Shown piece by piece: positions 1-14,051 of a stretch of DNA of 64,000 nt. The DNA is from Struthio camelus (Eukaryota; Chordata; Aves; Struthioniformes; Struthionidae). The position numbers and the translations under genes were made by a program. The stretch's first letter is position 1. The number at the start of each line of letters is the position of its first letter. The notes under the pieces were generated by a model. It made no database searches. It saw nothing but the letters and a program-made list of their open reading frames with translations, and was not told where the DNA came from. Location: assembly GCF_040807025.1 (NCBI RefSeq), contig NC_090944.1, positions 110,236,238-110,300,237 of the forward strand, written 5' to 3'.

Positions 1-3000
1 CATGTATTGTTAGTGGGGTAGGTACCGATGGCTACTGTGTGAAACACAGTAAGCTAACCACAGGATACTATTTAATTTTCCTTCAGACTAAACGAAGCGC
101 TTAGAAATAGCAACACTTGCCAAAATGTTTATGGTTTTAGCTTTGCTTGGTTGCCTTAACCTTCAAACCTCTTCTTCTTCCTCTGTTCTATCCTCCAATC
201 AGATTACATTTCTTTTGGTTGTGGGAACCAGGATTATGACTGAGCTGGGAACTGGAGGGAATACAGTAAAGTGCTCTAAAAGGGAAGGGGGAATATTTAT
301 GACATTCCTGCCAGTTAAAACAAGCAAGCAAGCAGCAATTGACCAAACATGCCGTACATCTACTCTCCGCTGCTACGCATTGGGTGAAAGGGTTGGCCCT
401 TGATCTCTCTCTGTTGCCTTATTGCGTTTCCCACAAGGCATTACCTTTGCTGACAGAGTCTATCCTTCTCATCAATTATGACTGCCGTCTGGTCCCTCAG
501 GCTACTTTCTGGACTACTTCAATTGATCCATTATTTCTGGCTGCCATGTTATCACTGTTGCCAGGATTTTGTAGATGCAATTAAATGTTTCTATAAGACT
601 AAACCCTAGCTCCTCCGTTTTAGAAAATAAATACAAACAATTAGACAGTGTAAACAAAATAAGATTGTCCAAATTTCTCTAGCTTTATTTTTGACCGTAT
701 TTAACATTTCTAAACACTACATCCTTCATTTTTATATCCGATTTTTTCCCTCCCCCAGTAGCTTTGAATGACTTTCAACCTTACTGCCAGCTGCTGCAAA
801 AAGAATAAATCAGGTAGCAACTGGTTTCAGCTGAAGTCTACAGTGATTCTTACTGGCATTGCAAAGCTTACTTTAATTCACATGGGGCTTAAAAAGCACT
901 GAGATGGCAGAGATTGTTGTGGCAGAAGCAACTGGAAAACGTCCTGAGATTGAAACGCAGACATATTAACATCACCCTTGTGGACGCTAATGACTTGCAC
1001 TTTAAAATGCCAGAGGCTCATACTGCCAGCTAAAACAAAGAAAAAACACATTTTTAGTCTCCAAAGACTTTAGATCTTTCCAAACTCTGAGGGCAAATTC
1101 AGCCATAATGTATTTTTGCAGTAGAGCAGGGCAGCTCATGCATGCCACTGGGGGAATCATTGCCTGGAGTTGCTTTAGGCAGTGTAGTCGGTATAGCTAA
1201 ATAAAACAGCAGCTGAAAACCTCTGAGAGGTTAAACTAGTAATGAAGCATTCTATAATGCAATGCAATCAAACCTAAACAGTTTGAAGGCATATCTTACT
1301 GACACTCACCAGCCCTTGTCTTCCTCACTGGAATGTATTTAAGGAAGTAACCACCAAACAAAAGGATTTCTATGTGAACTTCACAATTCAAATTGACACA
1401 TAATTAGAAAAATATTTAATCTTTTGATGAAGTAGCAATGTTCCATACAGACATTTCTAGATGAGGAAATCTTTTAAGAGCTCAGCAGTAATGGCAGATT
1501 GCAGACTCTCTAAAACTAAACGTTTAAAGAGCTCTACTCAAAGAAGAGGGAGGAAAGATAAAAGGAAAGGAGGAAAAAAGATGCAGAGAATAACGAGAAA
1601 CGTGGGAAAAGACTTAGAAGCAAATACTTGGAATAAAAGGGAAAAAAAGATTGGTTTGATTGGGAAAGGAAATGCAGGATAGGAAAAATACAGAGACCAA
1701 ACTCATCCTCTGCGTAAATCTAATGACAAACCAAGATGAAGAAACTTTAAGTAGACTGGAGAAAAAGTACATTTCTTTCTTTTTTGCTTCTTTTTAATAT
1801 GTAAAAGAAAGTCCCTAGAAGGTTTTAAAAATAAAATTCAAAATTGTATTTGTTTACCTAGGAAATGCAGGCCACGTACTTTTTTTTTTTCCTTCTGAGA
1901 GTCCGTGGATGGCTAAATAACTGGAAAGATAAGATTTGTGTATATGGAATCCATATGTTATATGGATTGCATTAAAACTGAATAACTGAGAAAGTAATTT
2001 ATACCTTGCCTAACTTGAAATACCTTGTTTTCTTCTTAAGGACAAAAACACCTACTAATGTTTTAGAGTTTTCTTAGCGATCTGCTCCTACCTCAAAAAA
2101 TAAAATGAAACTTCCCTAAACCTTCTATAACTTTTATAATAAAACAAAAGAACTAAAATGAAAGGGCTTTCTTTTATTTTCAAATTAAAGTAAAAGTAAT
2201 TCTTATAATAAAACACGTCTGAAAAAAAGAATGCGCTGTCAACATCAAGTGATGAAGAATTATAAGAGGCACAAAAGCAAAAAGATCTAGAAGAAAAACC
2301 TTGCATGGTCTTCCCTGTACCAAATATTCATGATGGAATGCAGTGTTGGTAAGGGAAAAATATTTGCTCAATGGACATCCGAGTGAGTCCCACAAATGTT
2401 TAAGCATGTCTCTATCATCACACACATTTTAGCAAAGATAAGCCTTAGGTACTGGTAAAGCAGTGGTTAGCATTGTCAACAGTGGGCAGAAAGGGGTAAG
2501 CAAAACGTGAAATTGTCAAGTTTTTAGGAAGAAGTTAAAAACAAAACAGATAAAAACAACTGACTTCTTTCCCAAATGAGCAACGAAAGCGTATTTAAAG
2601 GATAACAGTACCAACACAAGACTAAAAACAGACAGAAGGAAACAATACAATTCTGAGAGATCATGCTGGGCGGGGGGGGAGCGATTGAGATGCATTTACC
2701 AAGATCCTCAGTATAACAGATTTCTTCTGCTGACCTATCTTGCCAATAAGCATAAAAATCTTCCTACTGAAGTCCTAGTATATTCCAGCTAATTTGTTGG
2801 GCATCTTCTAAATTCAGATCTAGATTTAAAGAGCTGGAAGTGGTTTTCTAGGTAAAAACCTGAGATTCCAACTGTTCTTGTAAAAATCTTTTCTAAATGC
2901 TTGAGCTCGAAATTTGTCACGTACAGACACCTTTACTAAAAGCTCTGGGAAGATGGAAAGTCTTGACCAACAGAGAATTAACTGCATAAAAGCAGCCACT

Positions 3001-6000
3001 CTTCATATGGCAATAATTCTAATTGCTCTGAAACTAGGAAGGAGCACATTATACAAGACTGGAAAAACTTACAATAGTACTGAATTGGAGCTTGTGCAGT
3101 AATTTAAACAAATATAAATGTTATGGAGCTGAACCTTAAGGCCTTGCACACCCTAAAATCCTATTGGTGAAGTCCTTATAAGAAGTAGTTCTACAAGGAC
3201 CAGGAATACAACTTTGGTCTTTGATTGCACAGATTTCTCTGTATGTATAATTTTTTTCAGAACAGAGAATATAAATTTAAAGCACCATAGCTATCACAGA
3301 ATAAATCTTTGTGGACTCCCCCTTATTCTCCAAGAAGTGTGTTTTTACTCTAAGCTTCATACACTTCAAGGAATTCTTATGTCAAAATAAAAGGTTACAC
3401 ATGCTGATAAATCATACTAAGATGATTTCCAGAACTGCATTTCATGCTGAAAGAAGCAGAGTAAGAATTTTTAACAAAGATCATATTGTGTAGCTGTGGA
3501 ATAGCTCTAAATTTTTAGGGATGGTTCCTTTCCAGGAAACAGTCCTTTTGCCCAGCGATTACTTCCTCTTTCCAACTTATCTGAATTTCTGTATGCTGAA
3601 ATAACATGCATATTGTTCATCTGTACCGGCTGATGACGTGATCCAAATCATTTTGCCTAAGTGACCCATTTCCACCACTTGGGGCTCCATGATTTTTCTC
3701 ACTCTCTAATTTTAGACACATACATTTTGTGTATTGCCAGTTAACGCATTCTGAGTTTACTGATACTGAATAGTAGGTGTTTTAGCTAAGTCACTAAGTC
3801 AAACTCCTTACAAAAGCCAACAGCTGTCACCTTTATGAACCAGACGTGCAATCCTGTCAGAATATAAAATTAATTCGACAAGACCCAATTTCTGTGAAAT
3901 TATGCTAGCTAACACTAATTGCAATTTCAAGATTTAATTCTTTATTTATGAAGTCCACCGTTAGCTGACCTGTTACTTTCTTGAAGCTCCCTAGCTGCCT
4001 TGTATTTCCAGTCACCCACCTTACCATTTACAGCAGTGGCAGTTCATTCTCCTGATTCTCCGAAACTTCTCAGATCTTCATTCAGAATCAGCATTGTTAG
4101 TCCACAGAGGCTCCTTAAGATCCTCTTAGATGACTTATTTCAACATACTTGCATCCAAATGTTTAATGCAAAAAGTATTCATTAATATCCTCTTCACTGC
4201 GGGGGAAAAAAGTTTTATCATTCTTAAGTATGGATGCATCAAGCTTTGTTGCAACCATGAAATAATTAAGTACTTCCACCTTTTCAGCACTGTAGAAGAA
4301 TTTGCCTTTTTGCAGAGGAAGTGACCTTTTACTATAAAAATTCCTCTTTTTTTCATGTCATCATGAAAAATACCCCTTTTCCTTACTTTTGTGCTTAACG
4401 ACAACAGTTGCTGGGGTGCAAGTTTTACTATAAACACGGCATCCCAGCCATGAGGTTGTATAAGCAACCTGAAACTTTTTGACTAGGTAAAAGAGAGGAA
4501 CTTCTTCATTCTGAATCGGTAGTTAAACTTTTTCGAAGATCTGTGTTTAAACCTGTTAATTACCTTGCTAATATCAGATAGTAGTAAACATTTTTCTTTG
4601 CTGTTTGCTGCAAATGGCGACAATAACGCATTCCATTTCCACATTAAACATGAGGTATTGGGTCACTGAGTAGTTCTGCATAACTGAAGACTATACAGCG
4701 CCTAAACTTCAAACAGGATTCTAAGCAACATAGCACAACAACACTTTCACAAAGCTGCAGATCTAGTTCACTGGGTCTTGGAGAGACATCTGGTTTCTTG
4801 GATGGAAGAGACATTTTCCAGGGATTAGATATAGCCAGAAGCTCCTTTGCATAAAGCAGAAGAGTAGGAAAAATCCTTCACTCTCAGTCTGTCCTGCGAG
4901 TTTATAAAACTAGTCACAGCATTTAAAATTTGCTTATTTTGTTCTTTCCTTGCTAACATTTATTCAGCTCCAATGCTACAAATATGTGGGAAGAAATTCT
5001 CACTGTAGAAGACTGCAATAAGAGCAAGAGTTAAGGAACAGAACACACCAGGACACAGCTGTTATTTAAATTTTATTTATGGCCAGTATTTAACAGTTAT
5101 ATTCCATGCACAAAATCAGATTTAGTGCTGCAGGAAACTCCTGTTTGAGTCACTGATTTAGTAAAATAATTAGTGTTTCATGTTTTCATCAGAACATATA
5201 TTTGTCAAATTTTAACAATAATAGGCAAAGCATTTTGCAGAGTGCAACCATACTTGTAACAGTCCTTTCCACACTGCTAAAAGTACCAGCTTTTTTGTGT
5301 ATTTTTGATGAATGTCTTAAGATCTGTAACACAAATCAACAGAAATACTTTAAATACATTAATATTCTTATGCTAGAAAAAGTAATGTATTTAAGGTAGT
5401 TTATTTGGCAAGTCAAGAAAAAGTAAAAGGGAATTTTTCATAGGAGATAATTTTAAAGTTAATCTTTTTTTCCTGCTTTGCAGGGATCACTTGCACTGCA
5501 CACTGGATATCCTATTATATTTGACTGGTATTTTACCCTGATTTATCCAGGCAGTATGTGCTCTATGGGAAATACTTAAACTTTCCAGCCGCCACACATT
5601 GCAGCAATGGGAAAATAGCAGCAACAAAACCCATGTTGCTGAAAGAGGTTATTCTCTACAGTTAAATGACACTGCCCCAGTTATCCTAATTTAAATTTAT
5701 GAAAAAATAGATTCAATATTAATGACTCTACAATCTTTCATGATAAACACTTATTTTGAGTAACACAAGAGCTAAGTAGTTAGGAAAACAGAAGATACTC
5801 AGAAACTAGAAAGAGAATTCAGGCTGTTTGTTAAGTAAAATTGGAATTCAGCAATTTGATTAGACTTTCACTAAGTTAAAATTTCATTTAAGTGAAGCTG
5901 CCCAAACTCACTTTGCCCCCAAACTCACTGTGTGCACAGGTCTAGCTAGAAAGATGCTTTACGTTAAATGAACACTTGTTAATAAGAAATAGATTTTTTT

Positions 6001-7853
6001 CATGACACACTAAAAATGTATGCAAAACCCAGGCAAGGAACTAGAGCAACATGGAAGAGGCCATCACTGACCTACTTATGGTAAACATGTCTATTTGCTT
6101 TTCAAACTTAGCAGCTCTGGAGAGAAGGAAAAAAAAGCTTTCAGAGAAAAATTAAAATTAGGGCAACAATACAAACTTCCTCCTAATTTAATCTATCAAA
6201 AGTCCTCCTCCTTTAAGAGAATGCCTAGAAAGTTGTCCAATGTCCTAGAAAGTTGCTAATCGAAACTTGAGTTATCAATTTTGCCTTGTAACACAATCAG
6301 TAGTTGTAAAAAAAGTAAAAAAGATAACTGTTTCTCTCCTGCCTTCACAGTTGGAAATTTTACCCCTTGGTTAGAGCACAGCCATACCAGCATTTGATTT
6401 GCCATTTGACTTAACCAGCAGGACAGAAATGTCCAGCAGGGATGACGGAAACATTAGCAAGAGAAGGAAAATCTCTCAAAGCCGACCAGCTGCCAAAAGA
6501 ATTAAAAACTTTTTCTATCAATGGCTGATGTGCTTTAAGAAATGTTTGCTCCCTGTCCTTCCAAATGCTTGTTTGTACCTTTCCCGGTATTTTTTTCAGT
6601 CAGTTGGGTTCGTGGCCTCACTAACTGGGGGAACAGAAACAAACAAAAAGATGGGAGCACTTCACACAATAAAAGTTCATTTGATTACTGTTCATAAAGG
6701 TAACAATCCAGTTACCATTTCAGATACCTAAATCATATATGAATGGCCTGAATGAAACGAAATTAAGTGTTGTTTAGACAAATGATCTGTACGAGTCTAT
6801 AGCAGTGTGCAGCATCTGTCCCCGGCATGTATATTTATGTGTGAAGGATACATATATTGTATACATATATTAATGGATTTAATGTTTGTGTATTAGGTTT
6901 TGCAGACTCTAAGCAGCTCCTTACTTCTAACCATCTTTAGGTGATCCCTTCCAGATCACATATGACTGCAGAATAGCCCAATTCCTAAACAAAAAAAAAA
7001 AATGTCAGCAATCATTAAGACAAGTCAGAACATCTGTAAGGAGACTTCACATACTTTGAACCAAAGCACGAGCCTGGACTTCAGATGCTCGCTCTGGATT
7101 TGTCTTGTATCCAGAATTCTAAAAATTTTTTGGTGTTCTGGACAGGAGGATGTTTGGCAGAAAGGATCAGCCACCATGCCAACTGGTATAAAAACGAATT
7201 TATGCATAAGAATTCTTATCTGAAGTAAACCCTCTAAGTTTATGAATCGGGTTTTATTATAAATTCCTATTCCAGCTACAGTGTACTTTATTTCTGAACC
7301 TGAAACATTCCATTCTTGTTTCCAATGAAAAGTTGAAGCATGCATCAAAATCTGAAGACAATTTATTACTTACTGGAGCTATAGGCAGCTGAAATATAAT
7401 TTTACCATTCCTGGATCCAGTCTTACTACCTTCTCCCTTCCAACACTCAAAATAGCTGAACTCTCAGATGTGACATTCTCCACAGTACAGCATGCCCACC
7501 ATTAAACTTGTAAAATAAAGACAATGATAAAAGATCCACAGTATGTGATGCACATGCATCTATATGCACATTTCCTAATACAAAATTATTTAATCCCTAT
7601 TTTATCCTTATTGAAATGCAACAGACTAAAGGGACACAACTAATCAGTTACAGCTTTATGACTGTTTTGCAGTTTTCAGTTACTGTACAATATGCAAATC
7701 CCTCAACTATGATTCACTATAGATCTAAGAATATACCCTCTGCCAAAAGCAGCTACCTCAACTTCTCATTTTATGCAGCTTATAGAAAAATTTCAGATGT
7801 GACCCAGTTATGTCACAACCATTTTCAAACTGCAATTCTCTGAAAAGTAACTA

Positions 7854-7859
<6 letters not shown>

Positions 7860-7888
<29 letters not shown>
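7860..7888. repeat. Poly(A) tract, 29 bp
   Basis: An uninterrupted run of A's. It could be a simple-sequence tract or the tail of a decayed retroposon inserted in + orientation. I see no flanking target-site duplication and no recognisable element body before it. Confidence 0.9.
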
Positions 7889-9277
7889 CAAGGCAGCACC
7901 TCCTTACTCATCAGTTCTACTCCTCACAGCCAGCCGGGATAAGATGCTGACTTGGTTACAAAAATACTTTATTACTTATTAAAATTTATACTAACCCTGT
8001 AAAACTAACATACTTGAGGAGAACAGGGAGGGAACAGGGAGCTGAATTCTTTGCATCTTCGGTGGAATTACTTTACATGGCAGTACAGCTCTAAAAGTCC
8101 TGAGGACATCATCTAAGACTTTGGGGGTGATCAAGTAATAGCAAAGGCATACTTTCGCCTTGCAGAAATATTTTAACTAACAGATATATATGATAAGGAA
8201 TGAATTTAGGTTCTTTGTTAGAGATAAAATCAATCTGGCCACTGGAAATGAACTGTTTTTATGTGAAGAACAAGCATGCTTTATATGGAAATCAAGAGTA
8301 CTCTCAAGCAGCAATTTTCCATTCAAAATTGGGTACTATCCATCTTTCTCCAATTCTTGAGTTTGTCTTGTTTGTCATTTCAGTAAGAAACTTGGATATT
8401 AGCCTACAACTTTCTCCTAAGACTTGGCTCTTTGATTTTTATCTTGCTGCTCCTACCTCTCTTTCCAGTACATCAGCTTGATTTTAGCACTCTGCCAGAC
8501 CCAGAACAAAGCAAAACAACACACCTTATTTCCAAAGCTAAGACTCTGCGGTCAGGCTTACATAAATCTTGAAATTGGCTTAAACTTAGAGAAATTTATA
8601 GCATGGATGTGGGAAGCTTTTCTTGGTGTGTGTGGGGAGGAGAGAACACACAGTTGACACTTGGAAAAAAAAGCACCCCAGCATCTTAAATGTCCATGAA
8701 AAAACATGGACCTTAAGTACCGTCTTCTTGAAAGGGGGCTGTGCTTACCTTCATCTTGTTTCTGGAAGGCAAAACAGCAATCTCTTTCCATTCACACTTA
8801 GCAGCCTTAGTAATTACTCCCGTCTTACATATTTTTCCTTCGCTTCTGTTTCTTCCTTATACCTTAAGCTATCCTGTTGCCATCCTTCTCCAGTTTCCTT
8901 CTGAATGACATATTCACTTGTACCTTGTTTCATCTCACTTCTTTAGCTCTTGAACTTTTAATTCATTTTTTGTTCCCTCAAAATAAACCCTGACTACTTC
9001 AGTAAACTTGTTGACTTGAATCTCATCTACAATGAGAGATTTTTCCCGAAGTGCCTGCTTTTTTATATGTTAGGCAACACTGGCCAAATTAAAAGCCCTG
9101 AAAGACACTGCAGTAATAAAAGCTGGAGGCTATCTGGGATACTGGAAAATATACCAGGGAAGGAAATCACATTATTGCTAGTGTTAAACAACTCAAGCCC
9201 TAAAAAACATAAATCTGTTTTACAAAACATTCTTTTAAAATATTTTCTCTCTGAATTCATCAGCTAGGTTCAGGTTC

Positions 9278-9302
9278 TTTTTTTTTTTTTTTTTTTTTTT
9301 TT
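9278..9302. repeat. Poly(T) tract, 25 bp
   Basis: An uninterrupted run of T's. It could mark the tail of a minus-strand retroposon, but no element body is recognisable to its right. Confidence 0.9.
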
Positions 9303-10458
9303 GCAAATGAGGCTGACACTTGCATTTTCACAAGATTTCTAGATCTGAGAAATATTACAGATTAAAACGTGCAAAAGAAAACTGAGGCTAACATTATTAC
9401 GAGTACTAAGTTGATCCCACTTTCACTTCTCAGAACAAAATGGAAATGAGATGTTAAAAGTGGACAAAAACCTCTCTAACTGTGAATTTAGAGTTAGACT
9501 CTCTTCCCTGCGACAGAAGGAGTATCTGTATATATACAGACATATATACTGAGAACCACAGAGAACTATATTCATTGTAATCCTTTCGTCTTTTACAGCC
9601 TTGGGACTCACCTCTTTCAGAGACTCTACTGCTTCAGCCTGGATTGCATGACTGAGTTGAGGCAAGAGACCAAAGCCTACACTTCCAGTCAGGCTTGGAG
9701 GAGAACAAGTCACAGGGAACAGTCACCTTCTGGTTTCCTTGTCATGTCCCCTCAAGAATGCATATTCTTCATACCAGAATCCCAAATCACTGCATTGCCT
9801 AAAATCTAAGGTTATCCTTACTCAAAATGTCAGAAATAAAACCAGTATTCATATTAGCAATACAGATATACACATAGCTCACCATCTTCCCAATTCCATG
9901 GCCTACCTTCCCCCAAAGTCTCAGGTAAACCCCCCAAATTATTCTCTCCACAGCAAACCTTCCTTGTAGTTCATTTCCCAAGATGAATGCAGCCATTAAA
10001 TGAATGCTGGGAACCATGTTGCCATTCTCCATTACATAACACAGACCGCACAGTGACTGGATGATGACCTTGGCAGGAGATCGGACGTTTGTATCTTATG
10101 GCACTGGTTTCATTTGCACACAGCAGCCTCTAGATGCAGGCCATGTTAACGTAGCCAATGAAAAGAAAACATGCAAAAGTACAGGCAGGACGTTCCCCCC
10201 TATGACTGCACCATGTTCTGTGCCTAACTGAAAACCTTTTGTCCTGGAAACTCTAGAAACATCTTCCCCGACAGATTTGACTTCTCCACCAGAAGGTGCA
10301 AACAGGTAGAGGGCGCTCTGAAGACCCCTGAGGCAAACGTGGAATAATTTAGCCCTAAATGCACAGCCTGCAAGCAAAGACCGTGTTAGATTTTTTCAAG
10401 GGTTAACCTCTCATAAACCTCTTATATAAAGTAATACATATACATGATTCTTGTCACG

Positions 10459-10535
10459 CTCTTACTCTCTGCCGCGTTGAAACCGCCTAAAGGCAAAAGT
10501 CCCAGGCCAATTTTAATTCTCTTGCCCTTATATTT
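10459..10535 (+). repeat. Copy A of an unclassified diverged repeat pair
   Basis: This segment shares a core with 11046-11125: CGCCTAAAGGCAAAAGTCCC here against TGCCTAAGGGCAACAGTCCC there. A CTCTTAC-CTC block precedes both cores and looser similarity follows. The copies lie about 590 bp apart in the same orientation. They may be two members of an old interspersed repeat family or a decayed local duplication; I cannot name the family. Confidence 0.4.
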
Positions 10536-11045
10536 CAGTTACACAAATAATGCAGTAGAGCTGCTGTAGGTCCATTTACACTTCCTCCATTGTTTTGAAG
10601 GGATTTTGACACACCTCGAATCACGCACTCCAACAGTTTCTCATGTTCAGATTCAGGAGATGCATTCATAGAGGAATTTTAACTTTGGATTTTCGGATTT
10701 TTCTGAATATTTTTGACTATTTTGTACATCTGAGGGTTTATTTGTTCTGGGTTTTGTTTTTGGAACAAAGGAGAGTAGCAGGAAAAAAGTTCTGAATTAC
10801 TGCATTTATTGTACCTCCTGCTTTGGAAATTTCCATGTCACATTCTAATTAAGGTTTAAAATCATTAAGAATTGTTTACGATAAGGTCTCTATAAGCAGA
10901 AACCCTATTCGGACTTAACAATGTACTGGCGGATGCAGAACACATATGTCTGTATGTATCTATCTATTACATTAAACATAACCAGAATCATTCCCTGGCT
11001 TTGAAGCCAACTGGAAGAGTTTGGCCACAGTCCTTCCCTTTAAAT

Positions 11046-11125
11046 CTCTTACCCTCCAACACAGCGTGGCCATCTCCAAACTGCCTAAGGGCAACAGTCC
11101 CAGGCTGACTGATGCTAATTCCCTA
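11046..11125 (+). repeat. Copy B of an unclassified diverged repeat pair
   Basis: Partner of the segment at 10459-10535, sharing the core CCTAA-GGCAA-AGTCCCAGG. No terminal inverted repeats or poly(A) are visible that would assign a class. Confidence 0.4.
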
Positions 11126-11459
11126 AACTTCGCCCAGCAGTTGCGTGGCATGGGCCAAAACTTTTTCAGAGACTAGGAATTTAACAGTACAGAAACATCT
11201 CTGAAGTCCAGATATGTTCCCTGGCACTGCTAAATTATCTGTGGGAATAGTCTCCTGGGAATTATTCTCCCTAGGAATAGATTCCCTGGGGTCAATCAGG
11301 CCAGGCCAAGAATCTTGGAAGATCTGGGCTGTTTGGAGAAAGGAAAAAACAGAAAGTCAGCAGAGGATTTATTTTGCTTCTCTGGGGCTTTGTGTTAATT
11401 CTTTCTTTGGTACTGAGACCAACAAACCAGTTTCCCCTGGACTACTCCCTTTTTCTGGT

Positions 11460-12660
11460 CCCTTGTCCGCCCCACATCCTTCTTTCCCCTCTCTTAGCAT
11501 AGACTCATTCACACCATCCCTGACTTTTCAACTGTCTCTTACACAGCTGAGCACAACTGATTTCTGGTAGCTTTTTCTTCCTTGGCTTCTATGACTCCTC
11601 CTTTTCCTTATTTCACCTTTTGCAACCTAAAAGTTCCTTAAGAGGATCTTTGGATGAGTATCTTCCTCCTCCTCTTTGGGTGTATTTGTGTTTTCGCCCT
11701 TTTCTGCTCTACATCCCCTTATCTCTGGATAATCTTTCCTACAAATATAGCTACTAACCCTGTGCTGAGGCCCAAGAGGTCTATCTCAAACTTTCTGTCT
11801 AAACTAAAATCCTGGTGCCTCATTCACATCTCATGTATGACACATCAACTCAAGCTTAGCATGGCCAAAATAAACTTTCACTCTCTACCTAATAACGTCT
11901 CTTTCTCAACTACTACTGATTATTCCACCACTCAGCGCTTTCTCTAGATTCTCACATACATACAAGTGCTAACCATTTTTCTCCTTGAATAATGTGTCTA
12001 ATACACAACCTTCCGTCTTCATCCACAGAATTAAAACTCTCAGCAAGGCTCTAACAATTACGTTTCAATTACTGATTAAAACTTTGTCTTTTCCAGATCT
12101 TGATAGCGCAAACTAGACCCTCATCCATTCAGAGAGCTTCAGCAAATATAACACCTAAGTCTACTGCTTCAGGTATATCACATCTTGAATTAATTCCTCA
12201 GGGACTCCTTTCCTTTTCATTAGCAAGCAAAACAGCTGTCTTCACTTCTAAAACAGAACCCTGTCTATGACTTACCACTTGGGAGTGAAGAGTCAGCTCT
12301 TCTCTGAGCAGCTCATCATTTCAGATCCTGTGATCTACTTACTAGATTTTCAGACAAACACCTTTGGGTCTTCTCTGCCCTTTGGAAGAGTTCTGTCTCC
12401 TTTAAAACAGTTCTTAAAACTGTCCTTTACTGATTCAGTAACAGTGAGGTCTGAGCAACAGAAGCCTACTATTTATTATGCTGATCAATTATTATCAGCA
12501 TTATTAATAATCATGTTATGTCACCATTTCCCTTTTCTTCTCTATCCTTTTGCTTTATCTTTCCTTAGCTTTCTTATCAGCATCAGAGACATGCGTTTTA
12601 ATAGCTCCTAGCATAGTGGGGCTCTACTCCACATCTAAGTTTGGTAAGTAAGTTCCTATA
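11460..12660 (+). mobile_element. Ancient L2/CR1-type LINE remnant (3' part)
   Basis: The C-rich stretch holds two landmarks I associate with L2/L3-CR1 LINEs. At about 11846-11890 the series CAACTCAAGCTTAGCATGG followed by CCAAAAT resembles the L2 reverse-transcriptase C-terminal block, where consensus copies read roughly CTCAACATGTCCAAAAC; the implied peptide is QLKLSMAKINF. At about 12600-12625 CTCCTAGCATAGTGGGGC resembles the 3' untranslated block of L3/CR1 elements (CCTAGCACAATGGGG). The frame between is broken by many stops, so the copy is dead and old. Ends are approximate, and the two landmarks might come from two separate fragments. Confidence 0.5.
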
Positions 12661-14051
12661 TCATCCTAATAATTAGCATGTATGTTACTAGCTTTGCATT
12701 TAAGTTAAGAAATTCATCTTGGACTCCGCTATTCATACTAAAGTGTGTGCTGTGTGAAATATCGTAACATCGTGATAAAGCAGAACCCATGAAAAGCAGT
12801 AACCTTACAAATATTGTAATATTAGCTTTATTTCATGACCTAAGGCTTGACTACGACAAGTATTGAGCACCCAGAACTTTTTTTTTATAAATAGCAAAAG
12901 CAGATGTTCACAAGTTCTAAAAACTGTGCTCTTCACATTTTGATGTCCTCAGGACTTCACACGTCTTACCAAATAAACTGTAATAGAAAATGACTGATTG
13001 TAATTGACTTGATAAATTCAATCTCAGTTTGATGAGCAATCTGCCCCCTGGAGTAGTTATGCGCAGTCTACTGCAAAAATAATTAGATGTTTTTGTATAA
13101 AAACATTTACTTAACTTAGAAGTACCTACCTAATTTGATGTTGTATAATTATGTCTTAGTACCCAGCTTTAACTTGCACATTAGTACAAAATTACAACGC
13201 ACAGAACATCTTAGTAAACATGATCAGGCAGAGATTTACAGTTATAAAAAGTTTTTAAATCAAGGTTCTTCCCCCCACAACCCATAACGCCAGTCTTTTC
13301 CAGAAGGAAAGAGAGTAGGAGAGGAGATTTCAGAGGCTCTTCGCTTCTGCTCTTTCAACACAAAAATCCAGTCAGTGCATGTCACTGCAGTAAAGACTGA
13401 CAGCCACTGGTGGCTTTCACAGCCAAACTATGCAAGTGCAACTTTCTTAAAACAAAAAGTACAAATCAACTAATAGCTGAGTTCAGATGGAGCTCTTCCT
13501 ATTAGCGACAAAAAGAAGCCAAGTTTCTTTCTCACGTTTGTATGCTGCTTGTCATAGGTAGTACATATGCATCCAGTAGAGTGTCAGAGACGTACATTAC
13601 AGTGCCTGAAATAACCCACTGAAAATTGGTGACAGCTCCATCCCGCCTGAAATCCTGAACTTGCGGGGAACTACAGAAAACGCTTCCTCTCTCTCAAGAG
13701 AGCCCAAAGTGGGTAAAACCAGCCGAGACAGCTCGGCTGGCGGCAGCAGCGCCAGGCAGGAGCCACTGCCCTTAACCTCCCCCCACAGGGCTCTAGAACA
13801 GAAGCGCCGACACCTGAGGGCAGACGAGGCCGGCCGGCCCGGGCTGGGAGCCAGCGCCGAGGCGGTTCGCCCTGAGCCCTCAGAGGCACTAACCTCGCGT
13901 GTCCCGTCCCGCCCGGCCCGGCCCGGCGGTAGCGGTGCGCGCCCAACGGCAGCGCGCAACGGCCCTTCGCGGCCCCCAGAACCTCCTGCGCGCTCGCGCA
14001 GCCACCCACGACACAGGAAGACGCAGCTCGCGCACTGCTCCCCCCCCCCCC

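Larger units (their letters stand above)
1..13640. other. Upstream region without a supported protein-coding gene
   Basis: Both strands carry only short open frames (up to about 120 codons) with no recognisable domain. No tRNA, rRNA or CRISPR is visible. The stretch holds a 29-bp A run (7860-7888), a 25-bp T run (9278-9302), a diverged repeat pair (10459-10535 and 11046-11125) and a LINE remnant near 11460-12660. On the + strand C often exceeds G (by hand 16 C to 7 G at 3781-3840, 14 to 7 at 2041-2100), opposite to the LRPPRC body, which fits leftward transcription. In human the divergent neighbour of LRPPRC is PPM1B, but no PPM1B coding exon is seen here; a long first intron or a lncRNA could occupy this DNA. 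Confidence 0.6.

Noticed and set aside
1461..1682. Lys/Arg-rich 73-codon open frame on the + strand
   Set aside because: Low-complexity A/G-rich DNA produces such frames by chance; no domain, splice context or promoter.
9799..10377. Minus-strand open frames of 77 and 93 codons that read like protein
   Set aside because: No family recognised and the frame is interrupted by a stop between them; kept only as a possible noncoding exon.
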